DNA of 64,000 nucleotides from Pluralibacter gergoviae ATCC 33028 = NBRC 105706 (GCF_001598855.1 NZ_BCZS01000002.1:248001-312000), one strand, 5' to 3'. Shown: positions 52,658 through 64,000, numbered from the stretch's first letter. Notes: generated by a model not told the origin, from the sequence alone. Made by a program: numbers and translations.

Positions 52658-54006
52658 GGCGCCTTCTCTTTACCCTGACTCTCCTCAGCCTGACGTCGGC
52701 CGGCGCCGCGCTGGCGGACGATGAACAGCAGCTGATTCAGAAAGGCGAATATCTGGCGCGGGCCGGGGACTGCGTCGCCTGCCATACCCGCATTCACGGT
52801 AAACCTTTCGCCGGCGGGCTGGCCATTAAGTCCCCGGTCGGGGTCATTTATTCCACGAACATTACCCCCGATAAGCGCGACGGTATTGGCGCCTATACGC
52901 TGGATGAATTCAGCCAGGCGGTACGGCGCGGTATTCGCAAGGACGGCTCCGCGCTCTATCCGGCGATGCCCTATCCGAGCTACTCCCGGCTCAGCGATGA
53001 CGATATTGCCGCCCTGTACGCCTACTTTATGCATGGCGTGAAAGCGGAAGCCGTCGAAAATAAAGAGGCGGACATCCCCTGGCCGCTGTCGCTGCGCTGG
53101 CCGCTGAGCCTGTGGCGCATGACCTTCGCACCGGATGCCGCGCCTTTCGATGCCAGCAAGTATCCCGATGCTACCGTCGCCAGAGGCGCCTATCTGGTGC
53201 AGGGCTTAGGGCACTGCGGCTCCTGCCATACGCCGAGAGGCTTTGCCCTTCAGGAGCAGGCGCTTGATGAGACGCAGGGAGAGGCGTGGCTGGCCGGTGG
53301 GTCGGTCATCGACGGCTGGTCGGTTCCCTCGCTGCGCGGGGATAACGATAACGGGCTGGGGCGCTGGTCTGTCGGGGAACTGGCCCACTATCTTAAAACC
53401 GGGCGTACCGATAACACTGCCGCCTTTGGCGCGATGAGCGATGTTGTCAGCTGGAGTACCCGATACCTTACCGATGCCGATCTTCATGCGATGGCGCGCT
53501 ATCTGAAAACCCTTCCTGCCGGGCCGTCGCCGGCAGAAAAAGCCGCTCCCCCGCCGGCTGCGGTTGCCCGGGCCGGGGAGCAGGTTTATATGGATAACTG
53601 CGCGATGTGTCACGGCCGTCAGGGGGAGGGCATCGCCCGCATGTTCCCGAAGCTGAGGCAAAACTCGGCGGTAACTGGGCCGCTGCCTGATTCGCTGGTA
53701 AAGATCATTCGCGAGGGCGCGACCCTGCCCGCTGACAACTGGGCGCCCTCTACGGTCAGTATGCCCGCCTATGCGAACACGCTGAGCGCACAGCAGACCG
53801 CCGATCTGGTTAACTATTTGCGCAGCGCGTGGGGCCATCGCAGCGCCGCGGATATCACCGCGCGCGATGTTGAGAAGATGGCGGCCGCGCACGGAAGCGG
53901 CAACGATAATACGACGGGCTGGCTGATGATGGAGGCGCAGCCTTACGGCAAGCACTGGACCTTCCAGATGGAAAGCCACGCCGAGGCGCAAGATCCGGCG
54001 AAATAG
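52654..54006 (+). CDS. Tri-haem cytochrome c subunit of alcohol dehydrogenase (AdhB type)
   Basis: A 450-residue periplasmic electron-transfer protein (signal MRRLLFTLTLLSLTSAGAALA) with three CxxCH sites: Cys40-His44 (CVACH), Cys188-His192 (CGSCH) and Cys316-His320 (CAMCH), each with a distal Met region (for example YPAMPYPSY). It resembles subunit II of acetic acid bacterial ADH, which passes electrons from the quinohaemoprotein to ubiquinone. Translationally coupled to the dehydrogenase. A 14-bp hairpin ends the operon. Confidence 0.88.
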   Translation: MRRLLFTLTLLSLTSAGAALADDEQQLIQKGEYLARAGDCVACHTRIHGKPFAGGLAIKSPVGVIYSTNITPDKRDGIGAYTLDEFSQAVRRGIRKDGSALYPAMPYPSYSRLSDDDIAALYAYFMHGVKAEAVENKEADIPWPLSLRWPLSLWRMTFAPDAAPFDASKYPDATVARGAYLVQGLGHCGSCHTPRGFALQEQALDETQGEAWLAGGSVIDGWSVPSLRGDNDNGLGRWSVGELAHYLKTGRTDNTAAFGAMSDVVSWSTRYLTDADLHAMARYLKTLPAGPSPAEKAAPPPAAVARAGEQVYMDNCAMCHGRQGEGIARMFPKLRQNSAVTGPLPDSLVKIIREGATLPADNWAPSTVSMPAYANTLSAQQTADLVNYLRSAWGHRSAADITARDVEKMAAAHGSGNDNTTGWLMMEAQPYGKHWTFQMESHAEAQDPAK

Positions 54007-54031
54007 CGCGCCGGTCGTCGGGACGCGAAAC

Positions 54032-54062
54032 CACACTCTCTGGCCGCAGGCCAGGGAGTGTG
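54032..54062. terminator. Hairpin after the ADH operon
   Basis: CACACTCTCTGGCC (54032-54045) and GGCCAGGGAGTGTG (54049-54062) pair over 14 bp with one G-T pair around loop GCA. No T-run, but it separates the convergent cytochrome and ridA genes. Confidence 0.65.
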
Positions 54063-54081
54063 CCGCTAAGGAGACGGGGCG

Positions 54082-54468
54082 TTAGCGACGGACCGCAATC
54101 GCCTCGATTTCAATCTTCACGTCTTTCGGCAGGCGGGCCACTTCCACGCAGGAGCGTGCCGGGAAGCTGGCGTTGTGCTCGGTGAAGAAGGCTTCGTAAG
54201 TGGCGTTCACGGTGGCGAAATCGTTGAGATCTTTAACGAAAACGGTGGTTTTCACGATATCGCCCACTTTCAGACCGGCGGCCTCAACAATAGCCTGCAC
54301 GTTTTCCAGCGACTGGCGGGCCTGGGCGGCAATGTCGTCGGCAACAGCGCCGGTTTTCGGATCGACCGGGATCTGGCCGGAGGTAATGATCATGCTGCCG
54401 AGGTCAACGCCCTGCACGTAAGGACCAATGGCTGCCGGTGCCTTTTCTGTCGCGATACTTTTGCTCAT
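54082..54468 (-). CDS. ridA: 2-iminobutanoate/2-iminopropanoate deaminase
   Basis: A 128-residue YjgF/UK114-family enzyme that hydrolyses reactive enamine/imine intermediates of PLP enzymes. The key Arg105 (FPARSCVEVARLP) and Glu120 are present; trimer signature GPYVQG and NVQAIVEAAG. Lies after pyrBI as in E. coli. Confidence 0.97.
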   Translation of the reverse strand: MSKSIATEKAPAAIGPYVQGVDLGSMIITSGQIPVDPKTGAVADDIAAQARQSLENVQAIVEAAGLKVGDIVKTTVFVKDLNDFATVNATYEAFFTEHNASFPARSCVEVARLPKDVKIEIEAIAVRR

Positions 54469-54507
54469 TATTTTCTCCTTGATGACAGTAGGTTATTGAT
54501 TAAGGTA

Positions 54508-54530
54508 CCCGGCCATTATAGGAGGCCGGG
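54508..54530 (-). terminator. Hairpin between pyrI and ridA
   Basis: CCCGGCC (54508-54514) and GGCCGGG (54524-54530). No T-run in either direction; may attenuate read-through from pyrBI into ridA. Confidence 0.55.
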
Positions 54531-54547
54531 GATCCGATACAACCTAA

Positions 54548-55009
54548 TTAGTTCGCCAGCACCACGTTATGAGAAAACGCCTTCTCGCAGTATTTGCATT
54601 TCAGCGCAATATCCTGCTCGCGCTTTTTAACGCTGAAGCTCGACGCCACCGGCTCGGCGTGGCTGATGCAGTTGCTGTTCGGGCAGACCAGCACGCCGTC
54701 GATGCGCTCCGGCAGCGCCGGGCGGGATTTGCCGACCACCTCGTAGTTATCGATCCGGTTTACCGTCGCCTGCGGGGCGTACAGCGACAGCTGGTTGACC
54801 TGCTCGTCGGTGAGGAAGGTATTTTCGATCTTAATCAGATCCTTACGGCCCATCTCGCCGGAGGGCAGGTTGAGGCCGATGGTAATACGCTGATCGGTTT
54901 CGGTCAGCTTGAACAGGGTCAGCAGCTTAAAGCCGACCTGGGCCGGAATGTGATCGATGACGGTGCCGCGCTTGATGGCTTCGACCTGCAGTTTATTATC
55001 GTGCGTCAT
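54548..55009 (-). CDS. pyrI: Aspartate carbamoyltransferase regulatory chain
   Basis: A 153-residue regulatory subunit carrying the CTP/UTP/ATP site (N-terminal; [24 protein letters not shown]) and a four-Cys zinc site (VCPNSNC and KCKYC) that holds the catalytic trimers. Start at 55009 by family alignment; 13 bp after pyrB. Confidence 0.97.
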   Translation of the reverse strand: MTHDNKLQVEAIKRGTVIDHIPAQVGFKLLTLFKLTETDQRITIGLNLPSGEMGRKDLIKIENTFLTDEQVNQLSLYAPQATVNRIDNYEVVGKSRPALPERIDGVLVCPNSNCISHAEPVASSFSVKKREQDIALKCKYCEKAFSHNVVLAN

Positions 55010-55022
55010 TGTTGTTTCCCCC

Positions 55023-55958
55023 TTACAGAGCCAGATCGCGGTTAAGAACCAGTGCCAGGAGCGCCTGGCGGGCGAAGATGCCGTTGCCCGCCTGCTGGAA
55101 GTACCAGGCGTGCGGCGTCTTATCGACATCGGTGGTGATCTCGTCGATGCGCGGCAGCGGGTGCAGCACCTTCATGTTGCCGCGCGCGCCTTCCAGATCG
55201 GCGGCGCGCAGGACGAACTGCGCTTTGACGTTGGCGTACTCGGACGGATCCAGGCGCTCTTTCTGCACCCGGGTCATGTAAAGAATATCCACTTCGCCCA
55301 TCACCTCATCAAACGAACCGTGCAGGCTCCAGGCGATGCCCTTCTCGTCGAGCATATCGAGGATGTACTGCGGCATCGCCAGCGCGTCCGGGGCGATAAA
55401 GTAGAAGCGGTTGCCGTTAAATTTCGCCAGCGCCTGGGTCAGGGAGTGGACGGTGCGGCCATATTTCAGGTCGCCGACCATCGCCACGTTGAGGTTTTCC
55501 AGCCGCCCCTGAGTTTCCTGAATGGTAAACAGATCCAGCAGCGTCTGGGTCGGATGCTGGTTGGAGCCGTCGCCGGCGTTGAGCACCGGCACGCCGCCGG
55601 AAAACTCGGTCGCCAGGCGCGAGGCGCCCTCCTGCGGGTGACGCATCACGATGGCGTCCACGTAGGTGCTGATAACAGAGATGGTGTCGGCCAGGGTCTC
55701 GCCTTTTTTGCCAAGCGACGTGTTGGCGCTGTCGGAGAAACCGACCACGCTTGCGCCGAGGCGGTGCATGGAGGTCTCAAACGACAGGCGGGTGCGGGTC
55801 GATGCCTCAAAGAAGCAGCTGGCAATGACCTTATGCTTAAGCAGCTCCGGCTGCGGGTTAGCTTTCAGTTTTGCGGCCGTAGCCAGCACCAGTTCAAGGT
55901 CTTCGCGGCTGAGATCGTTTATTGAGATGATGTGTTTGTGATACAGCGGATTAGCCAT
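55023..55958 (-). CDS. pyrB: Aspartate carbamoyltransferase catalytic chain
   Basis: A 311-residue enzyme committing to pyrimidine synthesis, forming carbamoyl-aspartate. Active-site blocks [11 protein letters not shown] (Ser-Thr-Arg-Thr-Arg), HPTQTLLDL, and HPLPRIDEI. Start [10 protein letters not shown] at 55958, preceded by AGGAG, is that of E. coli. Uniquely, the reading frame continues upstream without a stop through the attenuator into the pyrL leader, so a 358-residue leader fusion could also be made. Confidence 0.97.
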   Translation of the reverse strand: MANPLYHKHIISINDLSREDLELVLATAAKLKANPQPELLKHKVIASCFFEASTRTRLSFETSMHRLGASVVGFSDSANTSLGKKGETLADTISVISTYVDAIVMRHPQEGASRLATEFSGGVPVLNAGDGSNQHPTQTLLDLFTIQETQGRLENLNVAMVGDLKYGRTVHSLTQALAKFNGNRFYFIAPDALAMPQYILDMLDEKGIAWSLHGSFDEVMGEVDILYMTRVQKERLDPSEYANVKAQFVLRAADLEGARGNMKVLHPLPRIDEITTDVDKTPHAWYFQQAGNGIFARQALLALVLNRDLAL

Positions 55959-56099
55959 GTCTATCTCCTGACGCCAGGGCAAAAAAAAGCCCCTTTTAAA
56001 AAGGGGCTTAAGAATTTGGGAATGCAGCGGAAAGAAAAACGGCAGGCCGGCGTCTGCTTTCAGACGCGGTAAGACAGAATGTCGAACGCTATTGACCAT
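55959..56099 (-). CDS. pyrL: pyrL leader, open in frame with pyrB
   Basis: The leader begins ATG at 56099 after GGAGG and reads [18 protein letters not shown] then LPFFFPL, close to E. coli PyrL from memory. In E. coli the peptide stops just before pyrB. Here the attenuator carries eight T's, which moves the reading frame so that no stop occurs before the pyrB ATG: 47 codons run straight into pyrB. With seven T's the same DNA would end …FFCPGVRR-stop as in E. coli. Either a real fusion or a one-base homopolymer error. Confidence 0.75.
55981..56009 (-). terminator. pyrBI attenuator
   Basis: On the minus strand AAGCCCC…GGGGCTT, followed by TTTTTTTT (55988-55981), just upstream of the pyrB ribosome site. 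UTP level sets ribosome-polymerase coupling and so termination here. Confidence 0.88.
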
Positions 56100-56111
56100 A
56101 CTTCCTCCCGG

Positions 56112-56152
56112 CAAATCGACGGCGATTATACGCAGCCAGCGGCGACGATCAA
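56112..56152 (-). promoter_or_regulatory. pyrBI UTP-sensitive promoter
   Basis: Minus strand: -35-like TTGATC (56147-56152), 16-bp spacer, -10 TATAAT (56125-56130), then a start region ATTTG (56116-56112), the run of T's at which E. coli polymerase makes non-productive poly-U transcripts at high UTP. Confidence 0.78.
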
Positions 56153-56226
56153 GCGATTATTTAAGCAGCGGCTATCGTTTGCGCGCGCTCCCTGCGCGGC
56201 AGGATTGAGCAGGCCAGCCGCCGCGA

Positions 56227-58275
<2,049 letters not shown>

Positions 58276-58405
58276 TTATGTGGTCCGATGAGTTTACTGT
58301 AGCGATCGCGCGGCAAAAGGGAAAAGGGGCGTGCGGTGATTGTGATGGGAGTCAAAGATTAACGCTGAGGGGCAGCGCCACCCGCGGGGCGTGGCGCTGA
58401 AGGTC

Positions 58406-59206
58406 TTACGGCTGCTTGCCAATATAGGCCAGAATGCCGCCGTCAACGTACATGACGTGGCCGTTGACGAAATTCGAGGCGTCTGAGGCGAGGAAGATCG
58501 CCGCCCCGGCGAGATCGTCAGGATTGCCCCAGCGCCCGGCGGGCGTTTTGGAGACGATAAACTGATCGAACGGATGGCGGCTGCCGTCGGCCTGCGGTTC
58601 GCGCAGGGGAGCGGTCTGCGGGGTGGCGATATAGCCGGGGCCGATGCCGTTACACTGAATGTTTTGCCCGCCGAATTCAGCGCAGATATTTTTGGTCAGC
58701 ATCTTCAGGCCGCCCTTGGCGGAGGCGTAGCCGACCACGGTTTCGCGGCCCAGCTCGCTCATCATCGAGCAGATATTGATAATCTTGCCGTGGCCCTTTT
58801 TAATCATCGACGGCAGGACGGCCTTTGCCATGATGAACTGCCCGGTAAGGTCAATATCAATGATTTTGCGGTAATCGGCCGCCGTGGTTTCTAACATCGG
58901 TTTACGCTGAATGATGCCGGCGTTATTGACCAGGATATCAATCACGCCGACTTCCTCTTCAATGCGCCTGATGTGCTCAGCCACCGCCTGCTCGTCGGTA
59001 ATATCGAAGAGATAGCCGCGGGCATGAATTCCCGCTTCGCGGTAGGCCCCCAGCCCTTTATGCAGATTCTCTTCTACCACGTCATTAAAGACGATGGTCG
59101 CGCCTGCGCCGCTGAGCGCTTTCGCAATCTCAAAACCGATGCCGTAGGATGCGCCCGTCACCAGGGCAACTTTATCTTGCAGAGAAAACAGCGTAAGAAA
59201 AGACAT
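58406..59206 (-). CDS. Gluconate-5-dehydrogenase-like SDR
   Basis: A 266-residue SDR: TGASYGIG at 18-25, NNAG at 94-97, catalytic Ser147, Tyr160, Lys164 in a block (ICSMMSELGRETVVGYASAKGG) close to IdnO. Likely interconverts gluconate and 5-ketogluconate with NAD(P)H. The ATG at 59206 is preferred to an upstream TTG. A CRP-like site lies 137 bases upstream. No idn or gnt neighbours are seen. Confidence 0.8.
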   Translation of the reverse strand: MSFLTLFSLQDKVALVTGASYGIGFEIAKALSGAGATIVFNDVVEENLHKGLGAYREAGIHARGYLFDITDEQAVAEHIRRIEEEVGVIDILVNNAGIIQRKPMLETTAADYRKIIDIDLTGQFIMAKAVLPSMIKKGHGKIINICSMMSELGRETVVGYASAKGGLKMLTKNICAEFGGQNIQCNGIGPGYIATPQTAPLREPQADGSRHPFDQFIVSKTPAGRWGNPDDLAGAAIFLASDASNFVNGHVMYVDGGILAYIGKQP

Positions 59207-59342
59207 TCTGACTCCAGTCAATGGTATTCGTCGTTATTGTTAATTTAAAAAATTACCGCCGGTGATGTGCTGATGGCGCGCAGCGGCCTGTCGTTTAACC
59301 CTCAGTGGCCGAAAGAACATAACAAACGCAGGGTCTCTGTAC

Positions 59343-59358
59343 AGTGATCGTAATCACG
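59343..59358. promoter_or_regulatory. CRP-like site upstream of the gluconate-5-dehydrogenase-like gene
   Basis: AGTGA-TCGTAA-TCACG matches the CRP half-sites at 8 of 10 positions, within the 286-bp gap between the SDR and the DHDPS-family gene. Confidence 0.6.
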
Positions 59359-59492
59359 CAAAGTGAATAATTAAAACTATGTTTCATTTTTAGTGAAAGA
59401 GGGTTGTGAGACGCTGCCTTACGCTGCGGCGGTCTGGAGAGCGGGCAAGAGACGTTAAATACAAGCAGGCTCCGGGAAGCCTGCCGTGCCAC

Positions 59493-60374
59493 CTAACTTA
59501 GCAGTCCCGTCGCCAGAAAGGTTTCCAGCGCGCGGCGATCTTCACCGCCGATGGCCTGCAGCGGGAACGGTAGGGCGGGCGCGGCGGCGACGCCCATGAT
59601 CTCCGCGGCGGCGGCCACCACCCGCAGGCTGCCGTGGGCATCAAACAGCGCCCACAGCGGCGCCAGCGCCTCTTCACCGCGCGGATCGCCGCGCCGGGCG
59701 GCCCGCGTCATCGCCAGACAGACCCGGGGAAACAGCCCGCCGAGTACCGAAAACCAGACGTCAAATCCGGCCTCCAGCGCGGCGGGGGACTGCCTGTCGC
59801 CGCTGACGCCGAGCGCGACGCCTGCAGGCAGGCGCGTACGTAATTCGGCGGCAAACCCGGCTTTATCCGCCGGGAGGCGGTTGAGCTTGACCGCGCCGAT
59901 GCCGGGCAGGCGCGCGACCTGGGTAAGCAGCTCGTCGCTGAAGGTAAACCCGGTGGTCGGGACGTTTTCATAGACGCACAGCGGAACGGAGAGGGCGGCA
60001 GTAACGCGCTCGTAAAGGCGAAAGGCTTCGTCCTGGGTCGGCGTCTGGTAGCTGACCGGCGCGAGCATCACCCCGCTGACCCCCGCGCGCTGGGCGTCGT
60101 CGGCCAGGTACAGGATGTCATCAAGGCGCAGAGCGCCGATGCTGACCATCACCGGCGTGTCGCCGGCGTTCTCCACCGCGAGGCGGGTAATGCGGGCCCG
60201 CTCTTCGCGGGTCAGGTAGGCGTAGCTGCCGGTTGAGCCGAGTACGCCCAGGGCATCTACCCCGGCATCGGTAAGCCTGGCCAGCAGCGCCGTAAAGGCG
60301 GCTTCATCAATGTACTGGTCGCGCAGCGGGGTCAGCGGGAAGGCGCAGAGTCCCTGAAAAAGGTTCTTAGGCAT
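59493..60374 (-). CDS. DHDPS/N-acetylneuraminate-lyase-family aldolase
   Basis: A 293-residue class I aldolase-type protein: GVLGSTGSYAYLTREER loop, Tyr135 in VYENVPTTGF, and Schiff-base Lys163 in GAVKLNRLP. Family members include dihydrodipicolinate synthase, sialic acid lyase, KDG aldolase and hydroxy-oxo-acid lyases; the reaction here cannot be assigned. Start MPKNLFQGLCAF at 60374. It lacks the exact residues I would expect for true DapA, so a catabolic lyase is likelier. Confidence 0.75.
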   Translation of the reverse strand: MPKNLFQGLCAFPLTPLRDQYIDEAAFTALLARLTDAGVDALGVLGSTGSYAYLTREERARITRLAVENAGDTPVMVSIGALRLDDILYLADDAQRAGVSGVMLAPVSYQTPTQDEAFRLYERVTAALSVPLCVYENVPTTGFTFSDELLTQVARLPGIGAVKLNRLPADKAGFAAELRTRLPAGVALGVSGDRQSPAALEAGFDVWFSVLGGLFPRVCLAMTRAARRGDPRGEEALAPLWALFDAHGSLRVVAAAAEIMGVAAAPALPFPLQAIGGEDRRALETFLATGLLS

Positions 60375-60390
60375 GGCGGTCCTTGAGCGA

Positions 60391-60431
60391 TAAAAAAACA
60401 AAGCCCGGCGATAGTGGCTATCACCGGGCTT
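60391..60431 (-). terminator. Intrinsic terminator of patA
   Basis: AAGCCCGGCGATAG (60401-60414) and CTATCACCGGGCTT (60418-60431); on the minus strand it is followed by TGTTTTTTTA. Confidence 0.85.
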
Positions 60432-60445
60432 TCAGACGACTATCT

Positions 60446-61887
<1,442 letters not shown>

Positions 61888-62083
61888 GTGAGAAGGGGGG
61901 CGATAAAATCGGGATAAACGCCAGGATGAAACATCAAGACACAGTATTTTATCATTTTGAGAACATTCTGCTGCGTGTTTACTCCTGCAGCCGCTAGCGG
62001 GGGACGTTCACTATTTTGAACGGTTTGCCTCATTCTGGTGCGCAAATGCACCAGGATGAGGCATCAGCAGAATATACGGTGCA

Positions 62084-62590
62084 TCACTCCAGGCGGGAAA
62101 TGGCCATTGCGGCCCGATCGATGATGGTGATGATTTTTTTTAGCTGTGCGTCGTCGATGGGGCGGTGGTTGATTCGCAGATCGAGTACGGCTTTAAAATT
62201 CTCCAGCGCCCGCTTCATCTGCGGATCCTTGCGCAGCGCGTGGCCAACCTGCTTTGCCTGCAGGCGCTGGGCTATCAGGTCAAGCTGCGGGCGGTTCTCG
62301 TCCAGCACCCGGCGCCCCTCTTCGCTGATGGCGATGCGCTTGCGCCCGCCCTCTCCAACGTCAATGGTCACCAGCGCCTGATCCTGCAGCAGTTCGAGCG
62401 TCGGATAGATAACGCCGGGACTGGGGCTGTAGTGGCCGTGGGTCAGGCCCTCTATCTCTTTAATCAGCTCATAGCCGTGGCTGGCGCGACGGTTGAGAAG
62501 CTCCAGCAGCACCAGCCGCAGCTCTCCGTGTCCAAAGAAGCGCTGGCGGCGGGAGCCGTGGCGGTCGGCGGTTACGTCATGCTGTTTCAT
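62084..62590 (-). CDS. yqjI: PadR-family regulator YqjI/NfeR
   Basis: A 168-residue PadR repressor: FGHGELRLVLLELLNRRASHGYELIKEIEGLTHGHYSPSPGVIYPTLELLQDQALV is the winged-helix block, with a helical dimerisation tail. E. coli YqjI (about 207 residues) has a longer metal-binding N-terminus; here only a short basic and His-containing N-terminus (MKQHDVTADRHGSRRQR) precedes the HTH. It should bind the TAGATATATCTA palindromes and control yqjH, derepressed by nickel. Divergent from yqjH. Confidence 0.87.
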   Translation of the reverse strand: MKQHDVTADRHGSRRQRFFGHGELRLVLLELLNRRASHGYELIKEIEGLTHGHYSPSPGVIYPTLELLQDQALVTIDVGEGGRKRIAISEEGRRVLDENRPQLDLIAQRLQAKQVGHALRKDPQMKRALENFKAVLDLRINHRPIDDAQLKKIITIIDRAAMAISRLE

Positions 62591-62607
62591 GGGAAAACTC
62601 TCTTATA

Positions 62608-62619
62608 TAGATATATCTA
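62608..62619. promoter_or_regulatory. YqjI operator, yqjI-proximal
   Basis: Perfect 12-bp palindrome TAGATATATCTA, 18 bases before the yqjI start; identical to the second copy 171 bp away. Confidence 0.78.
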
Positions 62620-62752
62620 ATCTATATCTAAAAGTGGAAGAGAGGCAAATAATTAAGAATTGAGTTTATAATTAGTTGATATTTAATCATTTATTGATAA
62701 TGTCTGTCATTGCCTGCGCTATATCAAAAAAAACTTGCTTTCTGTACAGATA

Positions 62753-62771
62753 GCAATCATTATCATTCTCA
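62753..62771 (-). promoter_or_regulatory. Fur box between yqjI and yqjH
   Basis: Minus-strand hexamers GAGAAT-GATAAT-GATTGC fit three tandem GATAAT Fur units; upstream of the ferric-siderophore reductase gene. Confidence 0.7.
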
Positions 62772-62778
62772 TCAGTTT

Positions 62779-62790
62779 TAGATATATCTA
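62779..62790. promoter_or_regulatory. YqjI operator, yqjH-proximal
   Basis: Second perfect TAGATATATCTA palindrome, 21 bases before the yqjH start. Confidence 0.78.
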
Positions 62791-62811
62791 TTTATTGTGC
62801 GAGGTCTTTCC

Positions 62812-63585
62812 ATGGCAACGAGTCAACAGCAAACAAAATATCCCCAGCGCGTGCGCAACGAACTGCGCTTTCGCGAACTTACCGTGCTGCGGGTGGAGCG
62901 CGCGGGCAGCGGATTCCAGCGCATCGTACTGGGCGGCGAGGCGCTGGAAGGCTTTACCTCGCAGGGTTTTGACGATCACACCAAGCTATTCTTCCCGCAG
63001 CCGGGCGTGCGCTTCACGCCGCCGGAGGTCACGGACGAAGGTATTGTCTGGGCCGACGGCCCGCGCCCGGCCAGCCGCGACTATACGCCGCTGTTCGATG
63101 CCGCCCGCGGGGAGTTGACCTACGACTTCTTTATTCACGACGGCGGCGTGGCCAGCGACTGGGCGATGGGGGCAAAGGTCGGCGATACGCTGACCATCGC
63201 CGGGCCGCGCGGATCGCTGGTGGTGCCGGAAGATTACGCCTGGCAGCTGTACGTCTGCGATGAGTCCGGCATGCCGGCGCTGCGCCGCCGCCTTGAGGGG
63301 CTGCAGAAGCTGTCAGTTCGTCCTGAAGTGAAAGCGATCGTCACCGTTGCCGACGCGGCGTGTCAGGACTATCTCGCCGACTGCGGGTTTGCGATTACGT
63401 GGATAGTCGGCCACGATGAAGCGGCCATTGTCCGGGCGCTGGCGGCGGTTAGCGTACCGGCGGAGGATTACTTTATCTGGATGACCGGAGAGGGCAGCGT
63501 GGTGAAAAATGTGGTGGACGGTTTTGTCACCGACGCCATTAATCCGCATCTGGTTCGCTCCCAGGCCTACTGGCATCGTAAGTAG
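62812..63585 (+). CDS. yqjH: Ferric-siderophore reductase YqjH/NfeF (SIP family)
   Basis: A 257-residue siderophore-interacting flavoprotein that releases iron by NADPH-dependent reduction of ferric siderophores. FAD-binding block ASRDYTPLFDAARGELTYDFFIHDGGVASDWA and the NADPH domain with CDESGMPALRRRLEGL; ends SQAYWHRK, typical of SIP proteins. ATG at 62812. Regulated by the Fur box and the YqjI palindrome immediately upstream. Confidence 0.93.
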   Translation: MATSQQQTKYPQRVRNELRFRELTVLRVERAGSGFQRIVLGGEALEGFTSQGFDDHTKLFFPQPGVRFTPPEVTDEGIVWADGPRPASRDYTPLFDAARGELTYDFFIHDGGVASDWAMGAKVGDTLTIAGPRGSLVVPEDYAWQLYVCDESGMPALRRRLEGLQKLSVRPEVKAIVTVADAACQDYLADCGFAITWIVGHDEAAIVRALAAVSVPAEDYFIWMTGEGSVVKNVVDGFVTDAINPHLVRSQAYWHRK

Positions 63586-63592
63586 CGGACAG

Positions 63593-63621
63593 TTCGTGGG
63601 GGGCTCAGGGCCCCCCACGAA
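63593..63621 (+). terminator. Perfect 12-bp hairpin after yqjH
   Basis: TTCGTGGGGGGC and GCCCCCCACGAA around TCAGG, 7 bases after the yqjH stop. No T-run follows closely; probably a transcript end or 3' stabiliser. Confidence 0.7.
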
Positions 63622-64000
63622 TCGATCGCTTTGCTTAATTATGGCGATATTATTATTCACTTTTATTTATGTATTAAAGGCTGCCCGGCCACTTGCCTGC
63701 AAATAACCTCGCTATTAACAGGGAAAACCTGCCTCCTACAAATCATTACAAAACTCGATGCGAAATATAACTCTCAGGCTTTAATTTTTATTCAATGTAC
63801 GTTATCGTCAGCACTTACTTTTTTGATAATGAAATTAATACTGCAAAATAAGCTTGTGAATTATATGCTTATCATTGTGCCTTTCATTATTTGACAAGGT
63901 GAGGCTTGTTGACTATACCCACTCATTAATTTGGCATTCTCAAAAATAACCACTACCCTGATATGGCTATGATGGTAATGAGCTATGCTGTATTTAATGT
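63622..64000. other. AT-rich region without a recognisable gene
   Basis: Composition drops sharply compared with the rest of the window. Short frames occur (for example 63631-63894 plus) but none has a ribosome site, codon bias or a recognisable protein. It probably holds the promoter of a gene beyond the window's right end. Confidence 0.5.

Noticed and set aside
63631-63894. 87-codon frame in the AT-rich right end
   Set aside because: No ribosome site, composition typical of random AT-rich DNA and no recognised protein; left unannotated.

Overview
The window is chromosomal DNA from a GC-rich member of the Enterobacteriaceae. Many proteins can be aligned from memory almost end to end with Escherichia coli K-12 (Fbp, Mpl, DarP/YjgA, PmbA, NrdD, NrdG, TreB, TreC, RidA, PyrB, PyrI, FadH, PatA), and the order fbp-mpl-darP-pmbA-cybC-nrdG-nrdD-treC-treB-treR-mgtA-ridA-pyrI-pyrB is the E. 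coli 95-96 minute backbone. The budABC/budR butanediol genes point to a Klebsiella/Enterobacter/Pluralibacter-type organism; the species cannot be fixed from sequence alone. No tRNA, rRNA, IS element, prophage or CRISPR array was seen.

Accessory blocks are spliced into that backbone. (1) 0.5-5.4 kb: a csc sucrose regulon (cscR, cscA, cscKB) with two identical operators flanking a CRP site, next to a HipB-like regulator cut by the window edge. (2) 8.0-17.1 kb, between mpl and darP: a YtcJ-type amidohydrolase, an APC permease and a GNAT; a TonB receptor with a periplasmic binding protein; a periplasmic DUF4432 protein; and an XRE-2TM regulator broken by an amber codon. (3) 19.8-30.2 kb, between cybC and nrdG: an EamA exporter, then a nine-gene locus (PRD protein, SFCGS protein, DUF4312, DUF4311, DUF4310, metal-dependent deacetylase, DgaE-like ammonia-lyase, DgaF-like aldolase, secreted lactonase) with its own PRD/EIIB/EIIA regulator, CRP site and 20-bp palindrome, followed by a relBE module whose toxin reads into the end of nrdG. 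(4) 33.2-39.3 kb, between nrdD and treC: budR/budABC and a tri-haem cytochrome c peroxidase. (5) 46.7-54.0 kb, between mgtA and ridA: a secreted GH20 hexosaminidase and a PQQ-alcohol dehydrogenase operon with an outer-membrane channel and a tri-haem cytochrome.

After pyrBI the map jumps to genes near 69 minutes in E. coli (fadH, patA, yqjI, yqjH), with a gluconate-5-dehydrogenase-like SDR and a DHDPS-family lyase between; aer, which I recall between patA and yqjI in E. coli, is missing.

Control sites readable by eye include csc and TreR operators, tandem NrdR boxes with an FNR box before nrdD, a PhoP box and MgtL leader before mgtA, the UTP-sensitive pyrBI promoter and attenuator, a sigma-54 promoter for patA, and twin palindromes plus a Fur box between yqjI and yqjH.

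Most worth a second look: the DUF4310/4311/4312 locus, read here as a PTS-governed but unconventional permease feeding an N-acylated amino-sugar-acid pathway; the pyrL leader, which lacks a stop and runs in frame into pyrB; the amber-interrupted XRE-2TM gene; and the PQQ-ADH operon in an enterobacterial background.
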